DNA from: Candidatus Roseilinea sp.
GTDB taxonomy: Bacteria; Chloroflexota; Anaerolineae; J036; Brachytrichaceae
DNA: 64,000 nucleotides
Assembly: GCA_025998955.1 (NCBI GenBank)
Contig: AP024676.1
Coordinates: 806,001-870,000, forward strand
Reading direction: 5' to 3'
The notes below the pieces were generated by a model. That model saw only the letters and a list, made by a program, of their open reading frames with translations. It searched no databases and was not told where the DNA came from. Each line of letters begins with the position of its first letter. The stretch's first letter is position 1. Below, piece after piece: positions 24,410 through 33,430 of the stretch. Made by a program: the position numbers and the translations under genes.

Positions 24410-26074
24410 ATGGTGATACACTTCGACGTTGTGTCGCCTTTCGTGCCGTTCATCGCGCTCATGGCGTCGCCGCTGCTCGGCATCCTTCTCGCCACCATCT
24501 TTGCACAAGCCGCCCGTATGCCCGCATCGCTGAGGTCGCTGGCCTGGCTGCCGGCAGCGGTCGGAGCCGGCGTCGCGCTGATCGCGGCGTGGTTGCTGCG
24601 TGGGCTACCGGACTGGGAAGCAATAGTGGGGGACTGGTCGCCCGTCTCGTTCACCGGCCTGCCGCTGGCGATAGCAGGCTTCGCGCCTTCTGCCGGCATC
24701 CTTATTGCCTGGGCCACGCTCTACTTTCTGGACAGCTTGAGGCTATTGGTTGTGTCGCCTTCCGAACGCCACCTGACTGCGTCGGCGTTCATCATCGCCT
24801 CGCTGGCGCTCGTTGCATTCGCCAACAACCTCGTCACGCTGCTCATCGGCCTAGGCCTCACTGACTTACTCACGGCATACCTGGCGCTGCAGCGACGGGA
24901 GGGTGAGCGCGATGCGCTGATCAGGCTGGTGCTGAACGGCTTCTCCATAGCCCTGTTGACCCTGGTTGTTGCTATGCACGCTGCCGGGGGCAACAGCCTG
25001 CACTTCCCCTTGGTGCGCCTGGATTCATCCACGGCGCCGGCGTTGGCGTTGGCCATTGCCCTGCGGCTGAACTTGGCGCCGTTTCGTACCTCGCCAAGCG
25101 TGTGGGGCGATCTGCGAACGACAGCCGGCGCGGTGGGCGGCTTGCTCGTGCTTGTCCGGCTTCCTGCGCTGGGTATCACGCGCCTGCCGGAGTGGTTCTA
25201 CATGCTTGCGCTCGTAAGCGCGCTGCTTACGCTCATGATTGCCGTCTTGCGGGCTGAAGAACATGTGGATGCGCTTGGGCCGTTCGCCGTGACGGCCGGC
25301 GCTTATCTTGCCAGCACGGGCGCAGTCCTGGCCATCCCTGGCGTTACTTCGGCTGCGGCGATCGCTTGGCTGGTCGGAGCGGCACTGATCGGCTGGCCGA
25401 AGACGGGCGACGCGCCGCTGCCAATCGAGCGCGCTCGGCTCGCTTTGCGCGTCGTCGGCGCATTGTGCTTGGTCGGTTTGCCGCTAACGGTAGGATTTGT
25501 CGGGCAAGCCGGCATCCTGGCCACGTGGGCAGAGCGCGGCGGGGATGGATGGGCATTTGTGCTGGGGTGGGGCGTCGTTCTCGCCGTGATGACCCACATT
25601 TTGCTCAAGATCACTCTAGGCGCGATCGGCGTGCGCGCGCAGCAGACCGCGCAGACCGCCGATGGCGCTCGCATCGGCTTCGCATGGGCGCGTGAGGCAG
25701 CCGGAGGACTGGCTACGCTGGCGCCGATTTTGGTCTTCGGCATCGCGCCGTCGCTGCTGACCGCCGAGGCTTTTGCAGACGTGTTAGGGCGCAACGGCCT
25801 GGTCGGCTGGGCCGGTTGGGCCATCGCCATTTGTGCAGGCGCAGCGCTGTGGCGGCTCGAACCGCGCTGGCAACCCGCGCTTCACCACATTCGAGACCAT
25901 GCGATCAGCACGCTCGACCTCGGCTGGTTCTACAGCTTGCTCGGCGGCGCAGTCGCACGGCTGCGCAGTCCGTTCGGCCGAGTGTTCACCTTACTGGAAA
26001 GCGACGGAGCGCTGCTCTGGGCGATCATCGTCGTGTTGCTCATCGTGCTGATCGCGCGGCCCGGCGGGCCATAG
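24410..26074 (+). CDS. Multi-pass membrane protein related to NuoL/M/N-type antiporter subunits
   Basis: A 554-residue protein with about 14 predicted membrane helices. Its layout, with LRLNLAPFRTSPSVWGDLRTTAGAVGG in mid-chain and LDLGWFYSLLGG with a final helix at the C-terminus, recalls the proton-translocating antiporter-like subunits of complex I and related complexes. The conserved transport residues are only partly evident, and no other complex I gene is near. The gene is followed 2 nt later by the DUF2085-like gene, so the two are probably co-expressed. Function unproven. Confidence 0.5.
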   Translation: MVIHFDVVSPFVPFIALMASPLLGILLATIFAQAARMPASLRSLAWLPAAVGAGVALIAAWLLRGLPDWEAIVGDWSPVSFTGLPLAIAGFAPSAGILIAWATLYFLDSLRLLVVSPSERHLTASAFIIASLALVAFANNLVTLLIGLGLTDLLTAYLALQRREGERDALIRLVLNGFSIALLTLVVAMHAAGGNSLHFPLVRLDSSTAPALALAIALRLNLAPFRTSPSVWGDLRTTAGAVGGLLVLVRLPALGITRLPEWFYMLALVSALLTLMIAVLRAEEHVDALGPFAVTAGAYLASTGAVLAIPGVTSAAAIAWLVGAALIGWPKTGDAPLPIERARLALRVVGALCLVGLPLTVGFVGQAGILATWAERGGDGWAFVLGWGVVLAVMTHILLKITLGAIGVRAQQTAQTADGARIGFAWAREAAGGLATLAPILVFGIAPSLLTAEAFADVLGRNGLVGWAGWAIAICAGAALWRLEPRWQPALHHIRDHAISTLDLGWFYSLLGGAVARLRSPFGRVFTLLESDGALLWAIIVVLLIVLIARPGGP

Positions 26075-26076
26075 CC

Positions 26077-26865
26077 ATGCGTGAAAGGTTGTCGTCGCGC
26101 TTTATTCCGCTCATCGCTTTCGTCGCGCTGGCACTGTTGGCCGCGCTCGTTCCCGCAGAGTGGCTGCGCCCGCTCGACCTGATCGGCAACGCGGTGTGCC
26201 ACCGGATTGCCGAGCGGTCATTCTTTGTGGCCGGCCGGCAACTTCCGGTCTGCGCCCGCGACACCGGCATGTTCTCCGCGGCTCTGCTCGGAGTCATCAG
26301 TTTTACGCTGACGTTGCGTGGTCGCGCTGCTGCCTTCCCGCCGCGCCCGTATGCCTATGCCTTCGCCACGTTCTTCATCGCCTGGGCATTCGATGGCTTC
26401 AATTCCTATTGGCTGTTGGCGACCGGACGCACGCTGTTCTACCAACCGCACAACGGGTTACGCCTGGTCACCGGCGCGTTGATGGGTATCTCGATCAGCG
26501 CCTATGTGACGGCGCTGGCCAACCAGACTATCTGGCGCGTGCCCGACCCAACGCCGGTCGTGCATTCATGGCGAGACGTGCTAAGGCTGGTCGCCATTGC
26601 GGCAACGGTCGTCATCGTTGTACTCGCGCGTCCCGACTTTCTATTCGGGCCGATCGCGCTGACCAGCGGGTTAGGTGTCCTGACGCTGCTCACGCTGGTG
26701 AACGGCTTGATCGTGCTCATCGCGATGCGACGGCATGGGCGAGTAGAGCGATGGCGTCAACTCGGGCCGGCCATGGTCGCCGGATTCGCCTTGACGCTGG
26801 CGCAGATCGGCTTGATCAACCTGATTCGCGCAGCGCTCACGGAGCAATTCGGCGCGCCGTTCTGA
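26077..26865 (+). CDS. DUF2085-like membrane protein
   Basis: A 262-residue integral membrane protein. The block CHRIAERSFFVAGRQLPVCARDTGMF matches the DUF2085 signature (conserved Cys-His near the first helix and Cys-Ala-Arg-x-Thr-Gly). Note that in many members the second motif reads CARCTG; here the second Cys is Asp (CARDTG). Six or seven helices follow. The role is not known. It is 2 nt downstream of the antiporter-like gene. Confidence 0.7.
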   Translation: MRERLSSRFIPLIAFVALALLAALVPAEWLRPLDLIGNAVCHRIAERSFFVAGRQLPVCARDTGMFSAALLGVISFTLTLRGRAAAFPPRPYAYAFATFFIAWAFDGFNSYWLLATGRTLFYQPHNGLRLVTGALMGISISAYVTALANQTIWRVPDPTPVVHSWRDVLRLVAIAATVVIVVLARPDFLFGPIALTSGLGVLTLLTLVNGLIVLIAMRRHGRVERWRQLGPAMVAGFALTLAQIGLINLIRAALTEQFGAPF

Positions 26866-26934
26866 GCGTCATCCGTCGAGCACACTTGCACAGCACCGCG
26901 CCGTTCGCTGCGGAGGATGGCCGTGAGTCCCGAC

Positions 26935-28011
26935 TCAGCGTGAGCCGGATGCCTGACCCTGGGCCGCATCCCAAATCTGTGTGGTGAACGCAGCTTCGAC
27001 CTTCAGATCAGCCGGCAACGCCTGATACTTCACGAGCATCTGGGCAAGCGCCTGCCACTGTTCCACAGACTGCCAGCCAAAGCCGCGCTCATTTTGGGCA
27101 TCGCGCAGCTCCGTCTCCAGCATATATCGCATGTGGTCGGGATCGGTCTCCGGGCCGGCGTATTTCATCACGATTTGCACTGCCTCGTCTAGGTTATCTT
27201 GCGCATAAGCGATGCCCCGAAGCGCAGCGCGCAGGAAGCGGGCAAGCGTCGGAGCGTCGCTCGGGATGCGCGCTTCGCTGGAGACGTAGGCCAGGCCCAA
27301 CGTCGGCACGCCGTAATCGGCAGCTTCCCAGAGCGTGATCTCATGCCCCCACTTGCGAAGCAGATAGGGTTCATTCGATTTGAACAACGGATAAACGTCC
27401 ACCTTCCCTTCGGTGAGAACGCGGGGGTCAAAACCCACGTTGACCAGATTGACCTTGTTTACGTCGGCTCCGGCAGCTGCGAGCAAGGCATACAAATCGG
27501 GGGGCGGCGTGCCCTTGTAGCCAACGGTCTTTCCTTCCCAATCTTTGGGCGTCTGGATGCCCGCACGCTTCAGCGCGGCAAACCCTTGCTGCCCTCGCTG
27601 TCCGATCAGGGCGATGGACACCACCGGCAGGCCGGGGTCGGCGCGACGCTGCAAGACGGTTGCGGCGTCCATCGTGGTCACATGCACCTTGCCTGCCAAC
27701 AGCAACTGGACATGTTCGCCTTTGCCGGTTGAGTGCTCGATCACGACGTCCAGGCCATTCTGTTGGAAGAAGCCTTTCTCCTTGGCGACATACGCGCCGA
27801 CAAAGGGCAGATTGGCCTGCGGCTTGTAGCCGGCCATAAACGTTATCGGAACCAGAGCTGTCTCGGCAGGCGTCGCGGATGCGGAGGTCGGCGTCGCGGC
27901 GGTTGGCGCATCCACGGGCGCAGTCGGCGTTCTAACGGGAGGCGGCGCGCCCGTGCAGGCGCTGATGAGAAGTGCGATAGATAGGGTCAGGATGGTAGAA
28001 GTTTTGCGCAT
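26935..28011 (-). CDS. ABC substrate-binding lipoprotein, RibY/NMT1-THI5-like
   Basis: A 358-residue lipoprotein: signal peptide with lipobox LISAC, a Thr/Ala/Pro linker, then an NMT1/THI5-type periplasmic-binding domain (FMAGYKPQANLPFVGAYVA, KGFFQQNGLDVVIEH, VGYKGTPPPDLYALL). The GYKPQANLPF and KGTPPPDL segments look, from memory, like the riboflavin-binding RibY of Chloroflexus; a thiamine-precursor binder is the alternative. The ATG at 28011 has AGGAG about 13 nt upstream. It is third in a minus-strand unit after the IclR-PPOX regulator and the permease. No ATPase gene is near, which is also seen in RibXY systems. Confidence 0.75.
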   Translation of the reverse strand: MRKTSTILTLSIALLISACTGAPPPVRTPTAPVDAPTAATPTSASATPAETALVPITFMAGYKPQANLPFVGAYVAKEKGFFQQNGLDVVIEHSTGKGEHVQLLLAGKVHVTTMDAATVLQRRADPGLPVVSIALIGQRGQQGFAALKRAGIQTPKDWEGKTVGYKGTPPPDLYALLAAAGADVNKVNLVNVGFDPRVLTEGKVDVYPLFKSNEPYLLRKWGHEITLWEAADYGVPTLGLAYVSSEARIPSDAPTLARFLRAALRGIAYAQDNLDEAVQIVMKYAGPETDPDHMRYMLETELRDAQNERGFGWQSVEQWQALAQMLVKYQALPADLKVEAAFTTQIWDAAQGQASGSR

Positions 28012-28097
28012 GGACAGGGTCAAACTCCTTCCAAGAGAGGGTTTTGAACTCTGCGACATGATTGCATCCGGCTGACTTCGTCGCGTGAGGAGCGGCG

Positions 28098-28868
28098 TTA
28101 TCTCCAGCGCAGCACCCTGCTCTCCAGCCAGACAATTGCGCCATAGGTGCCTACGCCGGCCAAAGACAAAACGAAGATGGCCGCAAACATCGGCGGCAGA
28201 TTGAGATTGCTGTAGGCCAGCCACATCACGCGCCCCAGGCCGCTGGAAGCGCCGGTCCATTCGGCGATGACCGCGCCGATCAGCGAGAGCGGCGCGACCA
28301 CGCGCAGAGCGGCGAACAGGTAGGGAAGCGAGAGCCAAAAGCGCAAGTGGACGAGAATTTGCCACTCGCTGGCGCGGTGAACGCGCATCAGGTCGAGCAT
28401 CTCCCGTCCGGCGCTGCGCAACCCCACCAGCACGTTGACCAACACCGGGAAGAAGGTCAGCAAGGCCGTGATGATGACCTTGGGGAGGACGCCGAAGCCT
28501 AGCCATATTGTCAAAAGCGGCGCAATGACCGCCAGCGGCGTGGACTTGACCAAGATGGCCAGCGTCATTGCGCTGCGCTCCAGTCGGGGCTTTAAGCTAA
28601 CCAACACGGCAACCAGGATGCCGATCGCCGTGCCCATGATCAGGCCGGCCAATGCCTGGCCGAGGGTGACTGCGAGGGCTTCGAGGAAGTAGAGCGGCTG
28701 GCTCAAGAAGGTCTCCGCAACCCGGCTCGGAGCCGGCAGGACGTACGTGGGAATGGCCCATATCCATACGGCGCCCTCCCACATTCCCAGTGTGCCTGCG
28801 ACGATGAGCACCGCAAGCAAAACGGCTTCTTTGTTGTGCTCGATGGTGTTGGGATTCACTTGCATCAT
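28098..28868 (-). CDS. ABC permease, RibX/SsuC-like
   Basis: A 256-residue permease of the nitrate/sulfonate/taurine type with six helices and the EAA-like loop [30 protein letters not shown]. It overlaps the regulator gene upstream by 4 nt (ATGA) and is followed by the binding protein 86 nt later. It should form the membrane channel for the substrate bound by the 26935-28011 lipoprotein. Riboflavin is the favoured candidate substrate because of neighbouring flavin-related domains, but this is inference. Confidence 0.85.
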   Translation of the reverse strand: MMQVNPNTIEHNKEAVLLAVLIVAGTLGMWEGAVWIWAIPTYVLPAPSRVAETFLSQPLYFLEALAVTLGQALAGLIMGTAIGILVAVLVSLKPRLERSAMTLAILVKSTPLAVIAPLLTIWLGFGVLPKVIITALLTFFPVLVNVLVGLRSAGREMLDLMRVHRASEWQILVHLRFWLSLPYLFAALRVVAPLSLIGAVIAEWTGASSGLGRVMWLAYSNLNLPPMFAAIFVLSLAGVGTYGAIVWLESRVLRWR

Positions 28869-29989
28869 GCAATCCCTTTCCAGCCTCGCAGCGCCGATGT
28901 CCCAATGACGAATGAGCGCTCCACTTGCGGGGCAAGCGAAGCGGCCAAGTCTTGTCCTAGGTAGCGGCGGCTGAGGCGCGACAGCAAATGGTTCAGGCGC
29001 GGATCGCCGGCCGTGTGCTCGGCACGCGCCAGTCCCCTGGCGGAAACGCGGCGTAACGGCAGGAAAGGTTCATCTATCGTCAGGGAAACCTGTGGATTGA
29101 GCAGCAGATATTCCCCCCAGCGCGAGCCTTTCCAAGCCACCACGTGGAATGTCTGCCCATCCCATTCATGCCAGACGGGCACGACATGCGGCGCGCCGTC
29201 GGGCGAGAGGCACGCCAATCGCGCTGCCCAGGGCGCACCGAGCAGCGAGCTGATCTCTTCCTCGTTCAGCGGAAAGGTCTGGCTAAGCCCGGCCGGCTCG
29301 CTTTGCCATGGGGCGTAACTCAACGCGCCCAGGCGATGCGAAAGGCGCGCGGACATTTCACGCAGCACCGGCAAAGATTGGTGGATCAAGTCATCCTTCC
29401 ACCGAAAGGCCGGCACGCTCATCACCAGAGCCGCATTCGGCACAGTTCCGTCACGGCAGATCGGCAAAGCAATGTCCAGCGCGTCACCGCGATGCGAGAG
29501 CGAATATCCGCGCTCACGCACATCGGCAGCGGGATTGAGCTGGAGGACCTGCCCGGCAGCGCTGGAAGCGCTTAATCGCTGGCCGCTCTCGAAAGCGCAG
29601 CGCACCTCGCGCCGTCCCTCCACCTGGCCCAAGAGCACCACTTCCCCGGCGCCGGCGGGGATAAATATCGCCAGCGTCTCTACCAGATTGGACGTTTGCG
29701 CTTCGTGGAAGAACGCGGGGAGCAAATCGGCTGCGGGCAATCGGAGAGCGCCGCCGCGCCAGGCCAGCAGGCGCGGCCCGGCACGATAACGCCCGCGCCT
29801 CTCGGCTTGCGCTACATACCCCAGCGCCTTGAGCCGGTTCAGCAAAAGGAACAGGGAGCTACGCGATCCATCCAGGCGGGCGAACAGCTCAGAAACTTCC
29901 GCGCCTTCGGGATGATTCAGGAGAAACTCGAGCAGTAGTAAGGCGCGTTCAACAGATGTTGAGTCGGAAGTGACCGTCACTAAGTCCAA
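28865..29989 (-). CDS. IclR-type regulator fused to a PPOX/FMN-binding split barrel
   Basis: A 374-residue two-part protein. Residues 1-75 are an IclR winged HTH ([36 protein letters not shown]). Residues about 85-230 are an IclR-like effector domain, shorter than usual. Residues about 240-374 are a pyridoxamine-5-phosphate-oxidase-like domain ([43 protein letters not shown]), a fold that usually binds FMN or F420. Such a fusion is unusual to my knowledge. It overlaps the RibX-like permease gene by 4 nt and is probably first in that operon. Start: TTG 29989 or GTG 29980; neither has a clear SD. Confidence 0.82.
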   Translation of the reverse strand: MDLVTVTSDSTSVERALLLLEFLLNHPEGAEVSELFARLDGSRSSLFLLLNRLKALGYVAQAERRGRYRAGPRLLAWRGGALRLPAADLLPAFFHEAQTSNLVETLAIFIPAGAGEVVLLGQVEGRREVRCAFESGQRLSASSAAGQVLQLNPAADVRERGYSLSHRGDALDIALPICRDGTVPNAALVMSVPAFRWKDDLIHQSLPVLREMSARLSHRLGALSYAPWQSEPAGLSQTFPLNEEEISSLLGAPWAARLACLSPDGAPHVVPVWHEWDGQTFHVVAWKGSRWGEYLLLNPQVSLTIDEPFLPLRRVSARGLARAEHTAGDPRLNHLLSRLSRRYLGQDLAASLAPQVERSFVIGTSALRGWKGIA

Positions 29990-30006
29990 TATACCATACT
30001 TTAGTG
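29978..30006. promoter_or_regulatory. Inverted repeat CACTAA-N17-TTAGTG at the regulator start
   Basis: Perfect 6-bp arms (29978-29983 and 30001-30006) overlapping the start region of the IclR-PPOX gene, in an AT-rich gap. It could be an operator for autoregulation. If GTG 29980 is the start, the operator lies over the start codon. Confidence 0.5.
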
Positions 30007-30067
30007 CAAAATAATAGACTATGACGCGTCTCAGAAACAGGGAGAGGAAGTGAACAAATGGCGCGCG

Positions 30068-31093
30068 CTATGCGGACATACGCCGCAACAGCGTCTCCGC
30101 GAACAAGCGCATACCGGACTCATCCGGGGCATCTACGAACCATAGCATGAAGTGCGTCACGCCGAGGTCGGCGAAGCAACGCACCTGCGCCTCAACTTCG
30201 TCCGGCGTGCCGATCCACCATGTTTCGCGCATCCAGGTCGGTGGCTCGGCTGCCTCGCCGTGAACGAACGCGGCGACATCGCGGGGACGCTCGTGCTGAG
30301 GGATCAACGCCAACATCGCGCCGAGTTTGCAGCGCAGCGCGTCGCGATCCGGCGCGATGAGAATTTGCACTTCGTAGGTCTTCTCGATGGTGGCGTAGTC
30401 GCGGCCGGCGCGCGCGCACGCAGCGCGCAGCTCGGCCAGCCGCATCTGGAGCGCCTCATATCCCACCGGCACGCTGTTCCAGGCATCCGCGTAGCGAGCT
30501 GCCGCTTCTAGCAGCATTGGATGCGCCTCGCCGATCCAGATCGGCGGACGTGGCTGCTGAGCCGGCTGCGGTTCGCATACGGCATTTACGACCGCATAGT
30601 GGCGGCCGGCAAAGTGAACCGGCTCGCGCGCCGACCAGAGCTTGAGCGTCAGCTCCAGCCCCTCGATCATCTGGGCGATGCGATCCTCGATGGCGTCGTC
30701 GGGATGCAGGCCGTAGGCTAGAAACTCGCGCGGTTGGTTGCCGTAGTCTATGAAATGGATATATCGCCCGCCGCTGATTTGGTCGAGCGTCGCCGCCATC
30801 TTCGCCGTCAACGCCGGATGGCGGAAGGCGTTGTTGTAGTGGATGACGCCGAGTTGGGCGCGCCGGGTCAGGCCGGCCAGCGCACAGAGCGTCGTCCAGC
30901 CCTCTAGGATCGCCTCGTCTCGGCCCAACATGAGGTGATCGGCAACCCACAAGGAGTGATAACCCAGATCATCGGCCAGGCGACCGAGATGCATCGTCGT
31001 CGCTGCATCGAGCCGGGGATAGGCCGGCGTGCGAAACAGCTGCGCCCCCGGCCAGGCGAAGATGGGTAGGCAGAAACCGAATTTGAGCACCAT
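30068..31093 (-). CDS. Luciferase-like (LLM) flavin-dependent oxidoreductase
   Basis: A 341-residue TIM-barrel oxidoreductase of the bacterial luciferase superfamily, using FMNH2 or F420. Seen: LGYHSLWVADHLMLG, ISGGRYIHFIDYGNQPREF, PPIWIGEAHPMLLEAAARYADAWN and a C-terminal IGTPDEVEAQVRCFADLGVTHF. The substrate is unknown. The ATG is directly preceded by a heptamer array instead of a normal ribosome binding site. It lies upstream of the IclR-PPOX gene on the same strand, separated by 78 nt. Confidence 0.88.
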   Translation of the reverse strand: MVLKFGFCLPIFAWPGAQLFRTPAYPRLDAATTMHLGRLADDLGYHSLWVADHLMLGRDEAILEGWTTLCALAGLTRRAQLGVIHYNNAFRHPALTAKMAATLDQISGGRYIHFIDYGNQPREFLAYGLHPDDAIEDRIAQMIEGLELTLKLWSAREPVHFAGRHYAVVNAVCEPQPAQQPRPPIWIGEAHPMLLEAAARYADAWNSVPVGYEALQMRLAELRAACARAGRDYATIEKTYEVQILIAPDRDALRCKLGAMLALIPQHERPRDVAAFVHGEAAEPPTWMRETWWIGTPDEVEAQVRCFADLGVTHFMLWFVDAPDESGMRLFAETLLRRMSA

Positions 31094-31128
31094 GTGAGCT
31101 GCGAGCTGTGAGCTGTGAGCTGACAGCT
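31094..31128. repeat. Heptamer array abutting the LLM start codon
   Basis: Five in-phase units on the + strand: GTGAGCT, GCGAGCT, GTGAGCT, GTGAGCT, GACAGCT. The array begins at the base next to the LLM start codon and fills the gap to the next gene's stop. Confidence 0.85.
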
Positions 31129-31131
31129 ATA

Positions 31132-32217
31132 TCAAGCTACGCGGAAGGCGATCGGCTCGCCATTGAGCACGCGCTTGACGTTGCCCCAGATCGCCTGCGA
31201 GTCGCGCACATGCGTCCACACGCTCTGCCAAGCGTCGTGCGGCGTCAACGTCACGTGGTAGCTCAGGTCCTCGTGCAGCGCATGCAACGGATCATCCACC
31301 GGCAGCGGCTCCTCATAGAACACGTCCAGCCCGGCGCCGCCCAGCCGGCGCTCCTGCAGCGCGCGCACCAGGGCCGGCTGATCCACCAGCCGGCCGCGCG
31401 CCGTATTGACGAAGAACGCCGTCGGCTTCATGAGCCCGATTTCACGCTCGCCGATGATCTTGTGCGTTTGATCGTTGAGCGCCAGGTGAACGCTGAGGAT
31501 GTCGGCTTGCTTGAAGACCTCATCCCAGGGCAACCACTCCACGCCATAGGCCTGCTCGATTTCGGGAAAGCGCGCGATGTCCCAGAAGATCACGCGCATG
31601 TCGAAGGCTTTGGCGATGCGCGCCATGGGCCGGGCGATTTCGCCGAAACCCAGTAGGCCGAGCGTGCAATCGCGCGCCAATTGCAGACCGGGCGGGAAGA
31701 GCCCCCAGCGATCCACATACTCGCGACGCTGCATGTAGGGCCGGGTTTGCGGCAAGCGCTTGAGATGATTTAGGATGAGCGCCCAACTGTGCTCGGCCAC
31801 GGCCAGATAGTTCACCATCGGCACGGCGGCCAGCGGCACGCCCAGCTCGGCGATTGCATCGAGTGGAATGCCGCGGTAATCCAGGCCGAGGTGCTGCACC
31901 AGGCGCAGGCGCTTACCTTTGCGCAGCACCTCGCTCGGCACGTTCACCTTGTGTGTGATCAAGAAGTCGGCCTCGGCGATGCAGGCGTCAAGCTCATCGG
32001 CGTTGGACACTTTGTGAACGACGACGGCATGTGGGGCGAGGAACGTCTCGATCGTCTGGATGCGCGCGCGGCCGGTTGGATCTTCGCGCAGGAACTGCGC
32101 CTGAATGAGCGGTGGGTATTCATCCCAGCCGCGCATGCCCCACGTCACGTTGCCGACGGCATCCCAGACGACGGCTAGTGGTCTTCGATCTTGCGTCTTG
32201 CGTCCTTCGTCTTTCAT
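31132..32217 (-). CDS. D-2-hydroxyacid dehydrogenase (NAD-binding)
   Basis: A 361-residue member of the D-isomer-specific 2-hydroxyacid dehydrogenase family. Rossmann motif LGLLGFGEIARPMARIAKAFDM; LKPTAFFVNTARGRLVD-like segment MKPTAFFVNTARG with the active-site Arg following in the family layout; GLDVFYEEPLP and LTPHDAWQS (catalytic Glu and His). The first 12 residues are encoded by a heptamer array, so the real enzyme begins near RRPLAVVWDA. Overlaps the upstream Gfo/Idh gene by 4 nt, so the pair is an operon. Confidence 0.88.
   Translation of the reverse strand: MKDEGRKTQDRRPLAVVWDAVGNVTWGMRGWDEYPPLIQAQFLREDPTGRARIQTIETFLAPHAVVVHKVSNADELDACIAEADFLITHKVNVPSEVLRKGKRLRLVQHLGLDYRGIPLDAIAELGVPLAAVPMVNYLAVAEHSWALILNHLKRLPQTRPYMQRREYVDRWGLFPPGLQLARDCTLGLLGFGEIARPMARIAKAFDMRVIFWDIARFPEIEQAYGVEWLPWDEVFKQADILSVHLALNDQTHKIIGEREIGLMKPTAFFVNTARGRLVDQPALVRALQERRLGGAGLDVFYEEPLPVDDPLHALHEDLSYHVTLTPHDAWQSVWTHVRDSQAIWGNVKRVLNGEPIAFRVA
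32181..32215. repeat. Heptamer array encoding the dehydrogenase N-terminus
   Basis: Five + strand units: GTCTTCG, ATCTTGC, GTCTTGC, GTCCTTC, GTCTTTC. The same unit GTCTTGC occurs at 34491-34497. Confidence 0.75.
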
Positions 32218-33428
32218 GGTTGGTCTGTGGCGATGCCTTCCAGCTCGTCTTGATACGCAGAGATTTCGCCCGACAATAGCGCTTCCGCGGTGACGGGGCG
32301 GCCGAGGCGCTCGGCTTCGAGGAAGCCGTAGACCAGGGCGAGCGAACGCAGGCCGTCCTCGCCGCTCACCTCCGGCGGGCGATCCTCGAGGATAGCGCCG
32401 GCGAAGTCGTCATACTCGACGGCGATCAGGTTGGCGTCAATGTCGGCGAACTCCATACAATAGCTGCTCAGTCGCTCGCCGCCGAATAGCGCCGCGGTCG
32501 TCGGATCCAGCGCGAAGTCCGGCACCAGCGCCAATTGCTCCGCCTCGCTCAGCAGGATATCTTTGCCATCGCGCCGCACGGTCAACTGCAAAGGATGGCC
32601 GGTGCGATCCATCGGAATGATCAGCGAGCCGCCATCACCGTAGACTGCGCGGTGGAAGTAGCCCGCGCCGCGCCCGGCCATGCTCAACATCCAGTTGCCC
32701 AGCGCGCCGGACTTGAAGCGAACCACGCCTACCGAGAGGTCCTCGGCATCGGCGGGGTGCAGCACACCGTCGGCGCCTCTGCGTCGGGTGTCCACAACCG
32801 CATTCATGCCCACCACAACCTCGATGGGACCGAGCAGATATTCCAGGATGTCGGTGTAGTGCACGCCCATATCTATGACAATGCCGCATTTGCGACGCAG
32901 ATGTCGCCAGGGCGTGATGATCACGAACTCGCCGCTGTTCGAGGATGCCTGCACCGCCAAGAAGGGCCGGCCGATCGCGCCGGCGTCAATCAACGCTTTG
33001 GCCAGCCGGTTGATCGGGTCACGCCGGTAATTCTCGGCGACGGCAAGCTTGCAGCCGGTCTCACGCGCCGCTGCGAACAGGCGTTTGCCCTGCCGTGCCG
33101 TCAGCGCGATCGGCTTTTCGACCATCACGTTCACGCCGGCCTGCAATGCTTCGAGGCCGAGGTCCAGGTGCGCATCGGGCTGCGTGGTGATGCTGATGCC
33201 GTCGAGCGGAATCGCCGTGCGCATCTCGGCGAACGACGCGAACACGCGCGGGCGTTTGCCCAGCAATGCCTCGGCTAAATCCGCGGCGCGCTCGGCGCTG
33301 GAGGGGATGAGGTCGCACACGCCCTCCAGCGAAAAGCGCATGCGGCCGGCCTGGCGCAATTTGGCCATCCCTTTGATGTGACGCTGGCCCATCACGCCGC
33401 AGCCGAAGAGTCCGAATGAGAGTGTCAT
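32214..33428 (-). CDS. Gfo/Idh/MocA-family oxidoreductase
   Basis: A 404-residue NAD(P)-dependent oxidoreductase. Rossmann start FGLFGCGVMGQRHIKG; VMVEKPIALT carries the conserved EKP; GIVIDMGVHYTDILEYLLGP has the catalytic-type D-x-G-x-H-x-x-D pattern. It probably oxidises or reduces a sugar or sugar acid. First gene of a minus-strand pair with the hydroxyacid dehydrogenase. Its start codon is immediately preceded by a heptamer array, not by a clear SD. Confidence 0.88.
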   Translation of the reverse strand: MTLSFGLFGCGVMGQRHIKGMAKLRQAGRMRFSLEGVCDLIPSSAERAADLAEALLGKRPRVFASFAEMRTAIPLDGISITTQPDAHLDLGLEALQAGVNVMVEKPIALTARQGKRLFAAARETGCKLAVAENYRRDPINRLAKALIDAGAIGRPFLAVQASSNSGEFVIITPWRHLRRKCGIVIDMGVHYTDILEYLLGPIEVVVGMNAVVDTRRRGADGVLHPADAEDLSVGVVRFKSGALGNWMLSMAGRGAGYFHRAVYGDGGSLIIPMDRTGHPLQLTVRRDGKDILLSEAEQLALVPDFALDPTTAALFGGERLSSYCMEFADIDANLIAVEYDDFAGAILEDRPPEVSGEDGLRSLALVYGFLEAERLGRPVTAEALLSGEISAYQDELEGIATDQP

Positions 33429-33430
33429 GG

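Noticed and set aside
26935-28506. Long extension of the RibY-like frame beyond 28011
   Set aside because: The extra 165 residues are the permease gene read in another frame; a lipoprotein signal begins at 28011.
29990-30067. FMN or TPP riboswitch upstream of the RibXY-like genes
   Set aside because: The gap is too short and shows none of the conserved riboswitch core sequences.
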